The position numbers and the translations under genes are program-made. A stretch of DNA of 64,000 nt. Origin: CAVVDT01 sp963747005 (GTDB taxonomy: Bacteria > Pseudomonadota > Alphaproteobacteria > Rhizobiales > Aestuariivirgaceae). Of the stretch, positions 13,151 through 21,748 are shown one piece after another. How positions within the stretch are numbered: the first letter of the stretch is position 1; every line of letters begins with the position of its first letter. The notes below the pieces were generated by a model. That model was not told the origin of the DNA. It ran no database searches and saw only the letters and a list, made by a program, of their open reading frames with translations. The stretch is from positions 186,001 through 250,000 of the forward strand of contig CAVVDT010000007.1 in NCBI GenBank assembly GCA_963747005.1, written 5' to 3'.

Positions 13151-13785
13151 TTAAGCGATGTGGGCCCATTTTCTCATGCCGATTGAGGAGATCGCATCGG
13201 GCGGATCGACGAGCCTGTTCCGAGCCTGACGTGCGGCATCGAGAATGGCATTGTAGGTTGGGAAGATCCGATTGGACAGCCAGTTCTGACGTAGATACTG
13301 CCAGACGTTTTCCACCGGGTTCAGCTCCGGTGAACGCGATGGCAGGAGGTTGATGGTGAGGTTGGCAGGCAATTCCAACTTGTCTGTGGTGTGCCAGCCG
13401 GCGCGATCCGTCAACACAACGGCATGCGCGCGGGCAGCTCCTTGATGATCGCTTGCAGGTTAACCCGACGCCAGCGGACCACGCCATCGCTGTGCACGTC
13501 AGAGCCGGCCTCGACAATCCCGGCAAGCTCGCGCAACTGGTCATCGTTCAGTCTGCGGGAAGGGCCGCACCATCAGCGGTCAACCAGCCCCGCCGGCCCA
13601 TCGGCATTGAACCGAAGCACCCAGTGGCGAAGGGTCTGGTGGTCCATGCCGCCGATCCGTGCCGCCCGCGTCCGGGTCATGCCCTCATAAGCCGCCGCCA
13701 GCGACAACAGTCGCCGGCTCCGATTGGAATCGGCACAACAACGCGCAGGGCCCCGCGATGTCTGGCTGTCAAAATCGGGTCGCAA
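13151..13785 (-). pseudogene. Degenerate IS630-family transposase
   Basis: The N-terminal part (13785-13573) contains ARIGGMDHQTLRHWVLRFNA, then hits an in-frame TGA at 13573-13575. The same frame continues as WCGPSRRLNDDQLRELAG to VVRWRRVNLQAIIKE. An internal deletion of roughly 130 codons follows; the C-terminal part resumes as VVLTDRAGWHTT and PELNPVENVWQYL, ending at 13151. It is related to but clearly different from the intact IS at 7017-8179. Terminal repeats could not be found. Confidence 0.85.
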
Positions 13786-13943
13786 AGCTTAGGCTGCGGG
13801 TATCCTCCTCGCCCTGGCCGGCCGGCAGGGCCAAGATCGGTTGGGCCAAATGAGCAAAAGGGCCATAGTACCTGCCTGGAGGTACTGGCCCGTCATGGTC
13901 GGGATCACCCGATGACGGACAATGGGAAGGCGGCGGGGGCCTC

Positions 13944-14771
13944 ATGAGCGTATTCGACGAAGCGAAGATAGATTGCCACGCTCATGTGCTGGATCCGGCG
14001 CGTTTTCCCTACGGCAAGGAGATCGCCTACAAGCCCGCCGGGCAGGAAATCGGCACCACCGCGCAGCTTCTGGCGGTCATGAACACCTACGGCACCAGGC
14101 ACACACTGCTGGTTCAGCCGAATTCGGGCTACGGCAGCGACAACAGGTGCATGCTCGATGCGATCCGGCACCATCCTAGCCTCTTCAAGGGCATCGCCAT
14201 CGCCGATCAGGATGCCGGCCTGGATACCTTGCTCGACCTGAAGAGGCAGGGAATTATCGGCATTGCCTTCAATCCGACCTTCCATGGCACCGCCTTTTAC
14301 GCACGTTCCGGTGCCATGTTCGAGAAACTCGCCGAACTCGACATGTTCGTTAATCTTCAAGTCGAGCACGATCAACTGCTGACATTCGTGGACTGGATCG
14401 AACGGATCCCGGTGCGGGTGCTTATCGACCATTGCGGGCGCCCGAGCGTAAAAGACGGGCTCGACCAGCCCGGCTTCAAGGCCTTGCTGCGCCTGGCCGA
14501 CACCGGGCGCGTCCACGTCAAGCTCTCGGGCTACAACAAGTTCGCCCGCGCCCCGCATCCGTTCGAGGACTGCTGGCCCTACGTCCGTGCCCTCGTTCAG
14601 GCCTTCAGCCTGAAACGCTGCATGTGGGCCTCCGACTGGCCCTATCTGAAGGCTACCGAGCGGCAGGACTACGGGCCGCTGGTCGATCTGGCCGGGATGC
14701 TGTTTCCCGATCCCGCTGAGCGCCGGATGCTCCTGTGGGAGACGCCGGCCCGCCTGTTGGGATTTGCCTGA
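13944..14771 (+). CDS. Amidohydrolase-family (COG3618-like) hydrolase or lactonase
   Basis: 275 aa TIM-barrel hydrolase of the amidohydrolase-2 family, which includes 2-pyrone-4,6-dicarboxylate lactonase and sugar lactonases. Visible active-site motifs: DCHAHV (residues 10-15), DHCGRP (from 162) and WASDWPYL (from 228, with the C-terminal Asp). The Cys in DCHAH for the usual DxHxH-type motif is as seen in this subgroup. It is the first of a same-direction set with a shikimate dehydrogenase paralogue and a Liv-type transporter, suggesting a role in opening a ring or lactone of an imported carboxylate. Substrate unknown. Confidence 0.85.
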   Translation: MSVFDEAKIDCHAHVLDPARFPYGKEIAYKPAGQEIGTTAQLLAVMNTYGTRHTLLVQPNSGYGSDNRCMLDAIRHHPSLFKGIAIADQDAGLDTLLDLKRQGIIGIAFNPTFHGTAFYARSGAMFEKLAELDMFVNLQVEHDQLLTFVDWIERIPVRVLIDHCGRPSVKDGLDQPGFKALLRLADTGRVHVKLSGYNKFARAPHPFEDCWPYVRALVQAFSLKRCMWASDWPYLKATERQDYGPLVDLAGMLFPDPAERRMLLWETPARLLGFA

Positions 14772-14937
14772 GGCGTTGGCGAAGGGATCGGCACTGCAGA
14801 CTTGATCGCGCGTGCGCTTGCGTCATACTCGCGCTCCTGAATTGCGAGCCGCGGGGGCAGCGCGACATGCTGACACTATGCCAGATCGAGGGCATGCGCA
14901 TGGTTGAACAGGCCGGCTCGAACCAAGGAGTGAATGG

Positions 14938-15783
14938 ATGTCATCCCGCCGTGCATTTGTGATGGGCCACCCGATCGCCCACTCGCGTTCGCCGATGCTG
15001 CACGGCTATTGGCTCAAGCGCTACGGGCTGGAGGGAAGCTATGAGCGCATCGACATCGCGCCGGAAGGGCTGAAGGCGTTCTTCCACACCTACCGGGACA
15101 TCGGGTGGGTCGGCGGCAACGTGACGGTGCCGCACAAGACGGCGGTCATTCCCTATCTCGACCGCGTCGACGACGCGGTGAAGGCGATGGGCGCCGTCAA
15201 CACGCTGTGGTGGGAAAACGACGCGCTGGTCGGCGGCAATACCGATTACATTGGCTTCATGGGCAATCTCGATGAACTGGTGCCCGGCTGGGATGCGGCT
15301 GCGAAGCGGGCGACCATCCTGGGGGCGGGCGGTGCGGCCCGCGCGGCGACCTACGGGCTTCGCGGCCGCGGGCTGGAAGTCGCGCTGTGCAATCGCACGG
15401 TGGCCAAGGCCGAAGCGCTGGCAACCCATTTCGGCGCTGGCGTTTCGGCACACGGGCTCGATGCGCTGCCGAAGCTGCTCGAAGGATGCGACCTGCTCGT
15501 CAACACCACATCGCTCGGCATGGTGGGCCAGCCGCCGCTCGACATTGATCTTGGCCCCCTCAAGGCGGACGCCATTGTCTATGACGTCATTTACGTGCCG
15601 CTGGAAACCGCCATCCTCAAGGCGGCGAAGGCGCGAGGGCACCGCACCGTCGACGGACTGGGCATGCTGCTGCACCAGGCGGTGGAAGGGTTCAACCACT
15701 GGTTCGGCCGCCGGCCGGAAGTGACCGCCGAGCTACGGGCCCTGCTGACCGACGACATCCGCGCAAAGACGCCAGGCGCCTGA
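14938..15783 (+). CDS. Shikimate/quinate dehydrogenase-family protein (AroE paralogue)
   Basis: 281 aa. The ATG follows a good ribosome site (AAGGAG). Shikimate dehydrogenase landmarks: HSRSP (substrate serines S16/S18), catalytic lysine K67 in VTVPHK, N-T-D at 101-103, glycine-rich nucleotide loop GAGGAA at 129-134, and NRT at 152-154, which normally favours NADP. The residue after NTD is Tyr instead of the usual Gly (NTDYIGF). Placement between an amidohydrolase and a solute transporter rather than with other aro genes points to a catabolic paralogue acting on quinate, shikimate or a similar ring acid. That role is inferred. Confidence 0.88.
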   Translation: MSSRRAFVMGHPIAHSRSPMLHGYWLKRYGLEGSYERIDIAPEGLKAFFHTYRDIGWVGGNVTVPHKTAVIPYLDRVDDAVKAMGAVNTLWWENDALVGGNTDYIGFMGNLDELVPGWDAAAKRATILGAGGAARAATYGLRGRGLEVALCNRTVAKAEALATHFGAGVSAHGLDALPKLLEGCDLLVNTTSLGMVGQPPLDIDLGPLKADAIVYDVIYVPLETAILKAAKARGHRTVDGLGMLLHQAVEGFNHWFGRRPEVTAELRALLTDDIRAKTPGA

Positions 15784-15876
15784 ACGGAAACCATCGGCCG
15801 GGACTTGGGGTCGAAATCGAGTGTAGTAAGGAAAAGGCCTCCGGTGAGAGGCGGAAATCAAAGGGAGGAGTGAACA

Positions 15877-17025
15877 ATGCAATCGGGAAGAAGCTTCATC
15901 GCGTTAGCCGTGCTGACGGCCCTGGCGTTCCTGGCCGGCGGGCCATTGACCGCGGCCTATGCCGCCGACACGGTGCTGATCCCGTGCGTTTGCGAGCTTT
16001 CGGGCGCTGGTGCCGTTTCGGGCACCAATTATCGCGACGGTGCGCATCTGGCCATCGAAGAGATCAATGCCGCCGGCGGCATCCTCGGCAAGAAGATCGA
16101 GATGCCCGACTACGATACCCAGACCGACCCGCAGACATCGCGGGCGCTGATGCAAAAGGCCATCGATGCGGGCGCCTATGCCATCATGGGCACGGTCTAT
16201 TCCGGCTCGACAATCGTCAACATGATGGTCGCCCAGCAGAACGGCGTACCGCAGATCACCGGATCGGAGGCCCCGAACATCACCCAGAAGGGCAACCCCT
16301 TCGTCTTCCGTACCTCGTCGGGTGCGGAGAAGGGCGTGCCTTCGCTGACGCCCTATTTCAGAGACATCCTGAAAGTCAAGAAGATCGCCGTTGCCTGGGT
16401 CAACAACGACTTCGGCAAGGGGGGACATGACGTCTTCATCAACGAGATGAAAATGGCCGGGATCGAAGTGGTTGCCGACGTGCCCAGCGAACAGGGCCAG
16501 CCCGACTTCGCTGCCGACGTGTCCAAGATCAAGCAGTCCGGCGCGCAGGCCGTATTCGTCTATCTCAATGAGGAAGAAGATGCTCGTTTCCTGCGCGAGG
16601 CCAAAAAGCAGGGCCTTTCCGTACCGCTTGTTGGCGAGGTGACGCTGACGGGCCAGAAGGTGATCGATCTGTCGGGCGGTGCCGCTGAGGGTGCGTTTGC
16701 CCATGTCGGCCTGGCAACCAGCGCGCCGGTGTTCAAGGACTACATCGCGAAGTTCAAGAAGGCCTATGGCCGTGATACCGACCATAACGGTATCAAGGGC
16801 TATATCGGCATCTATGCCATCAAGTACGTGACCGAGATGATCGGCAAGTTCGACCGTCAGGCGTTGGCGGACAAAATGCACGGGCTGACGCTGAAGGCGG
16901 CGGACTATCCCGGCATGTTGCTCGATACCCGTTGGGATGACACCGGCGAAATGCTGCGCACCAGCTTCATGACCGAAGTCAAAGACGGCAAGCAGGTGGT
17001 TATCGGCACGGTGCCTGCCGAGTGA
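15877..17025 (+). CDS. Liv-type ABC substrate-binding protein
   Basis: 382 aa periplasmic binding protein of the branched-chain amino-acid (LivJ/LivK, Peripla_BP_6) family. A signal peptide covers about residues 1-29 (AAYA-ADT). The mature part opens with ILIPC-like VLIPCVCELSGAGA, with G-x-x-x-R-D-G-A-H-L-A-I-E-E-I-N of the family near residue 50. AGGGAGGAGTGAACAATG gives an excellent ribosome site. It is followed by two permease and two ATPase genes, a complete system. The ligand could be an aromatic or ring carboxylate, given the upstream enzymes. Confidence 0.92.
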   Translation: MQSGRSFIALAVLTALAFLAGGPLTAAYAADTVLIPCVCELSGAGAVSGTNYRDGAHLAIEEINAAGGILGKKIEMPDYDTQTDPQTSRALMQKAIDAGAYAIMGTVYSGSTIVNMMVAQQNGVPQITGSEAPNITQKGNPFVFRTSSGAEKGVPSLTPYFRDILKVKKIAVAWVNNDFGKGGHDVFINEMKMAGIEVVADVPSEQGQPDFAADVSKIKQSGAQAVFVYLNEEEDARFLREAKKQGLSVPLVGEVTLTGQKVIDLSGGAAEGAFAHVGLATSAPVFKDYIAKFKKAYGRDTDHNGIKGYIGIYAIKYVTEMIGKFDRQALADKMHGLTLKAADYPGMLLDTRWDDTGEMLRTSFMTEVKDGKQVVIGTVPAE

Positions 17026-17097
17026 AACTGACCTAGCGCGGCGTCCGCCCTGGTGGGCGCCGCACCCTTTCGTCAAATCCCGATGGGGTTGCGGACG

Positions 17098-17976
17098 ATG
17101 GCCCAGTTCCTTCAAGTCTTTCTTTCAGGTCTGGCGACGGGATCCATCTATGCGCTCGCCGCCATCGGCTTCACGCTTTTGTGGCAGGCGGCGCAGACGG
17201 TGAACTTCGCCCAGGGCGAGTTCGTCATGCTTCCCGCCTTCTTCGTCCTGATCGCCATCCACTGGCTCGACTGGCCGTTATGGGCGGCGCTGCTGTTCGG
17301 CCTCGCGGTGGCGGTGCTGGTGCTCGGGCTCCTGTTCAAGAAGCTGGTCGTCGAGCCGATGAAGCCCGGTGCCGGGCTGCCGCTGATCATCGCAACCATG
17401 GCGTTGAGCGTGCTCCTCAAGGAAGGCGTGAAGAAATTCTATGGCGCTGAGGCGCAGCCCTATCCGCCGCTTTTCCCGCACACCACCGTGAACCTTGCCG
17501 GTGCGGTGCTGTCGGTCCAGGACATGCTCAATCTCGCGGTATCGCTGCTGATCGTGGTGGCACTGACCCTGTTCCTCGACCGCACGCGAACCGGGCGGTG
17601 CATCCAGGCGACCGCCCAGAACCCCGGCGTCGCCGAGATCCTCGGCGTCAACACCAGGCGCATGGTGCTCTATACCTTCGTGATCAACGCTGCGCTGGCC
17701 GCCCTTGCCTCGTTCCTCATCTCCCCGGTCTACCTGGCCAAGTTCTCCAATGGCGAGACGCTGGGCGTGATCGCATTCATCGCGGCGATCGTCGGCGGCT
17801 TCAACCAGATCCGCGGGGCGCTCGTTGGCGGCCTGCTGATCGGTGTGCTGGACAATCTCATCGCCACCTACGTCACCACCAGCTATCGCGCCGCATTGCC
17901 GCTGGTGCTGCTTATCGTTGTCATCCTGTGGCGGCCGCACGGGCTGCTCGGGACGCCCGAGGCCAGGGACGTGTGA
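17098..17976 (+). CDS. Liv-type ABC permease (LivH-like)
   Basis: 292 aa integral membrane protein of the branched-chain amino-acid permease family. It opens MAQFLQVFLSGLATGSIYAL, typical of LivH, and has about eight hydrophobic segments plus the family motif GGFNQIRGALVGGLLIG near the C-terminus. ATG 17098 is preferred; an upstream in-frame start at 17053 adds non-hydrophobic residues. Its stop overlaps the start of the next permease gene (TGATG). Confidence 0.92.
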   Translation: MAQFLQVFLSGLATGSIYALAAIGFTLLWQAAQTVNFAQGEFVMLPAFFVLIAIHWLDWPLWAALLFGLAVAVLVLGLLFKKLVVEPMKPGAGLPLIIATMALSVLLKEGVKKFYGAEAQPYPPLFPHTTVNLAGAVLSVQDMLNLAVSLLIVVALTLFLDRTRTGRCIQATAQNPGVAEILGVNTRRMVLYTFVINAALAALASFLISPVYLAKFSNGETLGVIAFIAAIVGGFNQIRGALVGGLLIGVLDNLIATYVTTSYRAALPLVLLIVVILWRPHGLLGTPEARDV

Positions 17977-18953
17977 TGCGGGCGCGCCTGAAACCCTTGC
18001 TGTTGCTGACCGGACTAGCGGTGCTGGTCCTCGCACCGCTCGGTCACGGCACCTACATCGTCTACCTTCTGTGTTCCTGGCTGATCTTCACGATCGCCGC
18101 CATGGGCCTCAACCTCACGCTTGGGTATGCCGGCCAGATCTCACTCGCCCAGGCCTCGTTCATGGCGATCGGCGCTTACACGACCGCCATACTGACGCTC
18201 GCCGGCTGGCACTGGGTCTTCGGCATGGCGCTGGGCGTTGCCTTGTGCTTCATCGTCGGCCTGGCGCTGGGCTTTCCCGCCTTGCGGGTCAAGGGGCATT
18301 TCCTCGCCTTCGTGACGCTGGCCTTCAATTCGCTGGTGTTTCTCGTCACCCGCAACGAGGACTGGCTGACAGGCGGCACCTATGGCCTTTCGGGCATGCC
18401 GCGGCCGGGCTTTTATGTCTTCGACGTTGCCCGGCAATTGCCGTTCTACTATTTCACCGCCAGCGTGTTCGTGGTCGCCGCCGGCTTGATGTACGGCATC
18501 GTCCGCTCGCCGTGGGGACGGGCCTTCAAGGCGTTGCGCGAGAACCCGGTGAGGGCCGAGAGCCTGGGCGTCGATACCCGTCGGCTCACCCTCATCGCCT
18601 TTGCCATCGGCTCGGCCTATGGCGGGCTGGCCGGCGCGCTGGTGACCCCGCTGGTGCAGTACATCGATCCGGGCTCGTTCGCCCTGGTGCACTCCTTGCG
18701 CATTCTGCTCATGGTCGTGGTCGGCGGGTCAGGGTTCTTCTTCGGCCCCATGCTGGGCGCCGCCGTGGTCATCCTGCTGCCCGAGGTGCTGCGTTTCACT
18801 GAAGGCTACTACCTGATGATCTACGCCACCATGGTGATCGTTCTCATGGTGTTCTGTCCCTCGGGCGTGCTCGGCCTTTCGGCGCGCCTGCGCGACCTCG
18901 TGTGGCGCAAGACCGTCACCCGTGCCGACATGAAGGCGGGGGCACGGCTATGA
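17976..18953 (+). CDS. Liv-type ABC permease (LivM-like)
   Basis: 325 aa from ATG 17976, overlapping the LivH-like stop. Characteristic LivM features: LNLTLGYAGQISLAQASFMAIGAY, ALRENPVRAESLGVDT (cytoplasmic coupling loop) and VVGGSGFFFGPMLGAA. About nine or ten hydrophobic segments. The long open frame extends upstream into LivH but that part is antisense-frame noise. Its stop overlaps the ATPase start (ATGA). Confidence 0.92.
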   Translation: MRARLKPLLLLTGLAVLVLAPLGHGTYIVYLLCSWLIFTIAAMGLNLTLGYAGQISLAQASFMAIGAYTTAILTLAGWHWVFGMALGVALCFIVGLALGFPALRVKGHFLAFVTLAFNSLVFLVTRNEDWLTGGTYGLSGMPRPGFYVFDVARQLPFYYFTASVFVVAAGLMYGIVRSPWGRAFKALRENPVRAESLGVDTRRLTLIAFAIGSAYGGLAGALVTPLVQYIDPGSFALVHSLRILLMVVVGGSGFFFGPMLGAAVVILLPEVLRFTEGYYLMIYATMVIVLMVFCPSGVLGLSARLRDLVWRKTVTRADMKAGARL

Positions 18954-19696
18954 CCGGCCCCATCCTTTCGGTGCGTGACATGTCGATGCGGTTCGGCGCC
19001 ATCAAGGCCGTGAACGGGGTCAGCTTCGATGTCCATGAAGGCGAAATCCTCGGCCTCATCGGCCCCAACGGCTCGGGCAAGTCGACACTGTTCAACTGCA
19101 TCCTCGGCCAGCTTCAACCCACCGCCGGGCGCGTCGAGGTGAGGGGGCGTTCGGTGTCGGGCCGGCGCCCCTGCGACCTCAACAGGCTCGGCGTCGGCCG
19201 TACCTTCCAGCAGCTCTCGGTGTTTCCGCAGATGAGCGTGCGCGACAACATCATCGTTGCCGGACAGGAACATCGCGGCACGATGCTCTCGCGCCTCATC
19301 GGTCAGCCCGATGCCGGCCTGACGGTCGAGGCCGACCAAATGATCGCTTTCTTCCAGCTTTCGCATCTGCGCGACGAAATGGCCGGCTCGCTCTCCTATG
19401 GTCAGCAGAAGCTTCTCGATGCCGCCATGGCCTTCATGGCGGGGCCGGGGCTGGTCTTGCTCGATGAGCCGGCCGGCGGCGTCAACCTGACCATGCTCGC
19501 CAGCCTCAAGGAAAGGCTCATCACCTACAACCGCGAGCACGGCACCACCTTCGTGGTGATCGAGCATAACATGGAATTCGTCATGTCGTTGTGCTCGCGC
19601 ATCATCGTGCTGGCCGAAGGTACAATCATCGCCGAAGGCCCCCCCGAAGAGGTGCGCAACAACCAGACCGTCATCGACGCCTATCTCGGAGGCTAG
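18950..19696 (+). CDS. Liv-type ABC ATP-binding protein (LivG-like)
   Basis: 248 aa ATPase. Walker A GPNGSGKST, signature SYGQQKLLDAA (a Ser-Tyr variant), Walker B LVLLDEPAGGVN and a switch histidine in VIEHNMEFV. The AGGVN after Walker B and the longer insert after Walker A are typical of LivG. It starts within the end of the permease gene (ATGA overlap). Confidence 0.93.
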   Translation: MTGPILSVRDMSMRFGAIKAVNGVSFDVHEGEILGLIGPNGSGKSTLFNCILGQLQPTAGRVEVRGRSVSGRRPCDLNRLGVGRTFQQLSVFPQMSVRDNIIVAGQEHRGTMLSRLIGQPDAGLTVEADQMIAFFQLSHLRDEMAGSLSYGQQKLLDAAMAFMAGPGLVLLDEPAGGVNLTMLASLKERLITYNREHGTTFVVIEHNMEFVMSLCSRIIVLAEGTIIAEGPPEEVRNNQTVIDAYLGG

Positions 19697-19699
19697 CCG

Positions 19700-20425
19700 G
19701 TGCTCGAACTCCGTGACATCTATGGCGGCTACGGCAAGATCACCATCCTGAACGGCGTCAGCTTCGCCATACCGCAAGGCTCCATCACCACGATGATCGG
19801 GCCGAACGGGGCGGGAAAGTCGACGGTCTTCAAGGCGATCTTCGGGCTGCTCGACGTTCATTCCGGCAAGGTGCTGCTCAACGGTGAGGAGGTCACGCGC
19901 CAGAAGCCGGCGCAGATGATCGCCCATGGCGTGACCTACGTGCCGCAAGGGCGCAACATCGTGCCGCAGCTCTCGGTGTGGCACAATCTCGAGCTCGGCG
20001 GCGTCACCTCCACCGACCAGGCCCGGGTGCGCGCCCGCATGGAAGAGGTCATGGACCAGTTCCCGATGGTGCGCGAGCATCGAAAGCGCAAGGCGATGGA
20101 ACTGTCGGGCGGCCAGCAAAAGCAGCTCGAGATCGCCCGCGCGCTGATCCTCGATCCGAAACTGCTTTTGATCGATGAACCGTCAATCGGCCTGTCTCCG
20201 ATCCTCGTGCAGGAAGTGTTCGCAACCCTGCAGCGCCTGCGCGATTCCGGGGTGACGGTGCTGATGGTCGAACAGAACGCCAAATCGGCGCTGGCCATGT
20301 CCGATTTTGGGCTGGTGCTGGAGCTTGGCCAGACGCGCCTGCATGACCGCGCCGACAAGCTGCTGGCCGACCCGCGGGTGGGACACCTGTTCCTCGGCGG
20401 CCATATCGAGGAGTCAACAGGCTGA
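19700..20425 (+). CDS. Liv-type ABC ATP-binding protein (LivF-like)
   Basis: 241 aa, start GTG 19700, only 3 bases after the LivG-like gene. Walker A GPNGAGKST, signature LSGGQQKQLEIARAL, Walker B LLLIDEPSIGLSP and switch His replaced in MVEQNAKSAL, as in LivF (EQN). YVPQGRNIVPQLSV is the LivF Q-loop region. It completes the five-gene transporter. A weak hairpin (20427-20448) follows without a T run. Confidence 0.93.
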   Translation: MLELRDIYGGYGKITILNGVSFAIPQGSITTMIGPNGAGKSTVFKAIFGLLDVHSGKVLLNGEEVTRQKPAQMIAHGVTYVPQGRNIVPQLSVWHNLELGGVTSTDQARVRARMEEVMDQFPMVREHRKRKAMELSGGQQKQLEIARALILDPKLLLIDEPSIGLSPILVQEVFATLQRLRDSGVTVLMVEQNAKSALAMSDFGLVLELGQTRLHDRADKLLADPRVGHLFLGGHIEESTG

Positions 20426-20636
20426 AAGGGGCCAATTGCCGTGCCCCTGGCGCAAAGGCCGGTGCACGGTTGATCCTGATCGTGCTGAGCGCCAGCTCTC
20501 TGCCTCCTACTACTGCCTGTCACTCACCGCACATCCCAAGCAGCCTATGAACCGGGCGCAATTTGCGTATTGTGTCGGGTCTTGATACGTGTCCCGATGG
20601 AACTGCAGCAATGTCTGAGAATTGGGCAGGAGGCAA
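20426..20636. other. Intergenic region before the acetyltransferase
   Basis: About 210 bases holding a weak AGGGGC/GCCCCT hairpin just after the Liv operon and presumably the promoter of the next gene. No convincing promoter hexamers seen. Confidence 0.4.
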
Positions 20637-21347
20637 ATGATCGAGCATCGCAATTCGCTTGGCCAGCCCATCGGCGCGCCCCTGACTGTGACACTGCCCC
20701 GCCCGCGGCCGCCACGAGCGCCGATGGAGGGACGATTCTGCAGCGTCCTGCCGGCCGACCCCGCCTCCCATGCGCGAGGATTGTTCGATGCCTACCGTAG
20801 CGATCGAGAAAACCGCATCTGGACTTACTTGCCCTATGGTCCCTTCGACGATCTGGCTGCCTTTCTCGACTGGATGCACACAACTTGCACCGGCGAAGAT
20901 CCACTGTTTCACACAGTGCTTGATCCTGGGGGACGCCCTGTGGGCCTCGCCAGCTATCTGCGCATCGATCCGGGAGCCGGTGTGATCGAAGTTGGTCACA
21001 TCAATTTTGCCCCCGTGCTGCAACGCACCGCGGCGGCGACCGAGGCCATGTACTTGATGATGCGTCGCGTTTTTGATGAGATTGGCTACCGTCGCTACGA
21101 ATGGAAATGCGATGCGCTGAATGCGCCCTCCCGCCATGCCGCCGAACGACTGGGCTTCACCTACGAGGGCACTTTCCGCAAGGCCACACATTACAAGCGC
21201 CGTAACCGCGATACTGCCTGGTTCGCCATTGTCGATGACGATTGGCCGGGCATTCGGGCGGCTTTCGAGGCCTGGCTTGCCAAAGATAATTTTGATGTCG
21301 CCGGCCGGCAAAAGCGGCCCCTCAGGACCCTTCGCGATCAGCGTTGA
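20637..21347 (+). CDS. GNAT-family N-acetyltransferase (RimJ/RimL type)
   Basis: 236 aa, ATG 20637 preceded by GGCAGGAGGCAA. The pattern fits the RimJ/RimL-like GNAT group: PLFHTVLD, GLASYLRIDP, IEVGHINFAP (beta strand 4), ATEAMYLMMRRVFDEIGYRRYEW, then NAPSRHAAERLGFTYEGTFR, which is the classic C-terminal acetyl-CoA region. It transfers an acetyl group to an amine; the acceptor is unknown. A stand-alone gene. Confidence 0.88.
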   Translation: MIEHRNSLGQPIGAPLTVTLPRPRPPRAPMEGRFCSVLPADPASHARGLFDAYRSDRENRIWTYLPYGPFDDLAAFLDWMHTTCTGEDPLFHTVLDPGGRPVGLASYLRIDPGAGVIEVGHINFAPVLQRTAAATEAMYLMMRRVFDEIGYRRYEWKCDALNAPSRHAAERLGFTYEGTFRKATHYKRRNRDTAWFAIVDDDWPGIRAAFEAWLAKDNFDVAGRQKRPLRTLRDQR

Positions 21348-21359
21348 GCTGGCGCAATT

Positions 21360-21534
21360 CGGTCCCGCAATGGACATGTTCAAACGCTGGAGCGAGGCAC
21401 CTCAAGGCATGTGGCGATCCGCCGGCCGCGACGCCGATGAGGTCGAGAAGCCAGCGGCGGGCTTAACGCACCGCCTCCGGCGGCAGATCGGAGATTTTCA
21501 GGTCGTGGACGAAGTCGTGGAATGGCGTGGCCAT
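21360..21534 (-). pseudogene. MmgE/PrpD-family remnant
   Basis: From ATG 21534 the frame reads MATPFHDFVHDLKISDLPPEAVR, hits TAA at 21463-21465, then continues in the same frame ARRWLLDLIGVAAGGS. This matches the N-terminus of MmgE/PrpD proteins (DFV-x-x-L...LPPE-V, R-WLLD-x-IG-x-AAGG). Resemblance fades after about 40 codons, so this is a truncated fragment with an internal stop. Confidence 0.65.
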
Positions 21535-21580
21535 GGTCAGCACTTTCAGGTTGGCGCACCGCATCGCGCAGTGGGGCAGC

Positions 21581-21708
21581 TCATTCGGTCTGGTGCGAGG
21601 CGCCCTGGCAGACAGCGGCCAACTCGAGGGCGGTGTCAAGGCGCGTGTTGAGCCCCTCGCGCTGCCGCCGCTTGGCCATGAGCAACTGGCGGGGGCGGGT
21701 TCTTTACG
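21581..21708 (-). pseudogene. Enoyl-CoA hydratase/isomerase C-terminal remnant
   Basis: The reverse frame reads RQLLMAKRRQREGLNTRLDT then ALELAAVCQGASHQTE and a TGA at 21581-21583. This looks like the C-terminal helices of enoyl-CoA hydratases (K-x-x-x-x-x-G followed by LDTALE...A-x-QTEDH). No upstream part is left; a TAA interrupts the frame near 21709. Fragment only. Confidence 0.5.
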
Positions 21709-21748
21709 GTTCGGTCAGAAAGCGAGCGGGGAGCCGACCTCTTTAGCA

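Noticed and set aside
12963..13544. 193-codon minus-strand frame as a complete gene
   Set aside because: It overlaps the decayed transposase in another frame; only the last 45 codons look protein-like, so at most a remnant.
15904..17115. 403-codon minus-strand frame opposite the Liv binding protein
   Set aside because: Antisense shadow of a GC-rich gene; His/Gly/Asp-rich composition without family motifs, while the plus strand encodes a clear binding protein.
18821..20119. 432-codon minus-strand frame opposite the two Liv ATPase genes
   Set aside because: The sense strand has Walker A, signature and Walker B motifs; the antisense frame has none of its own.
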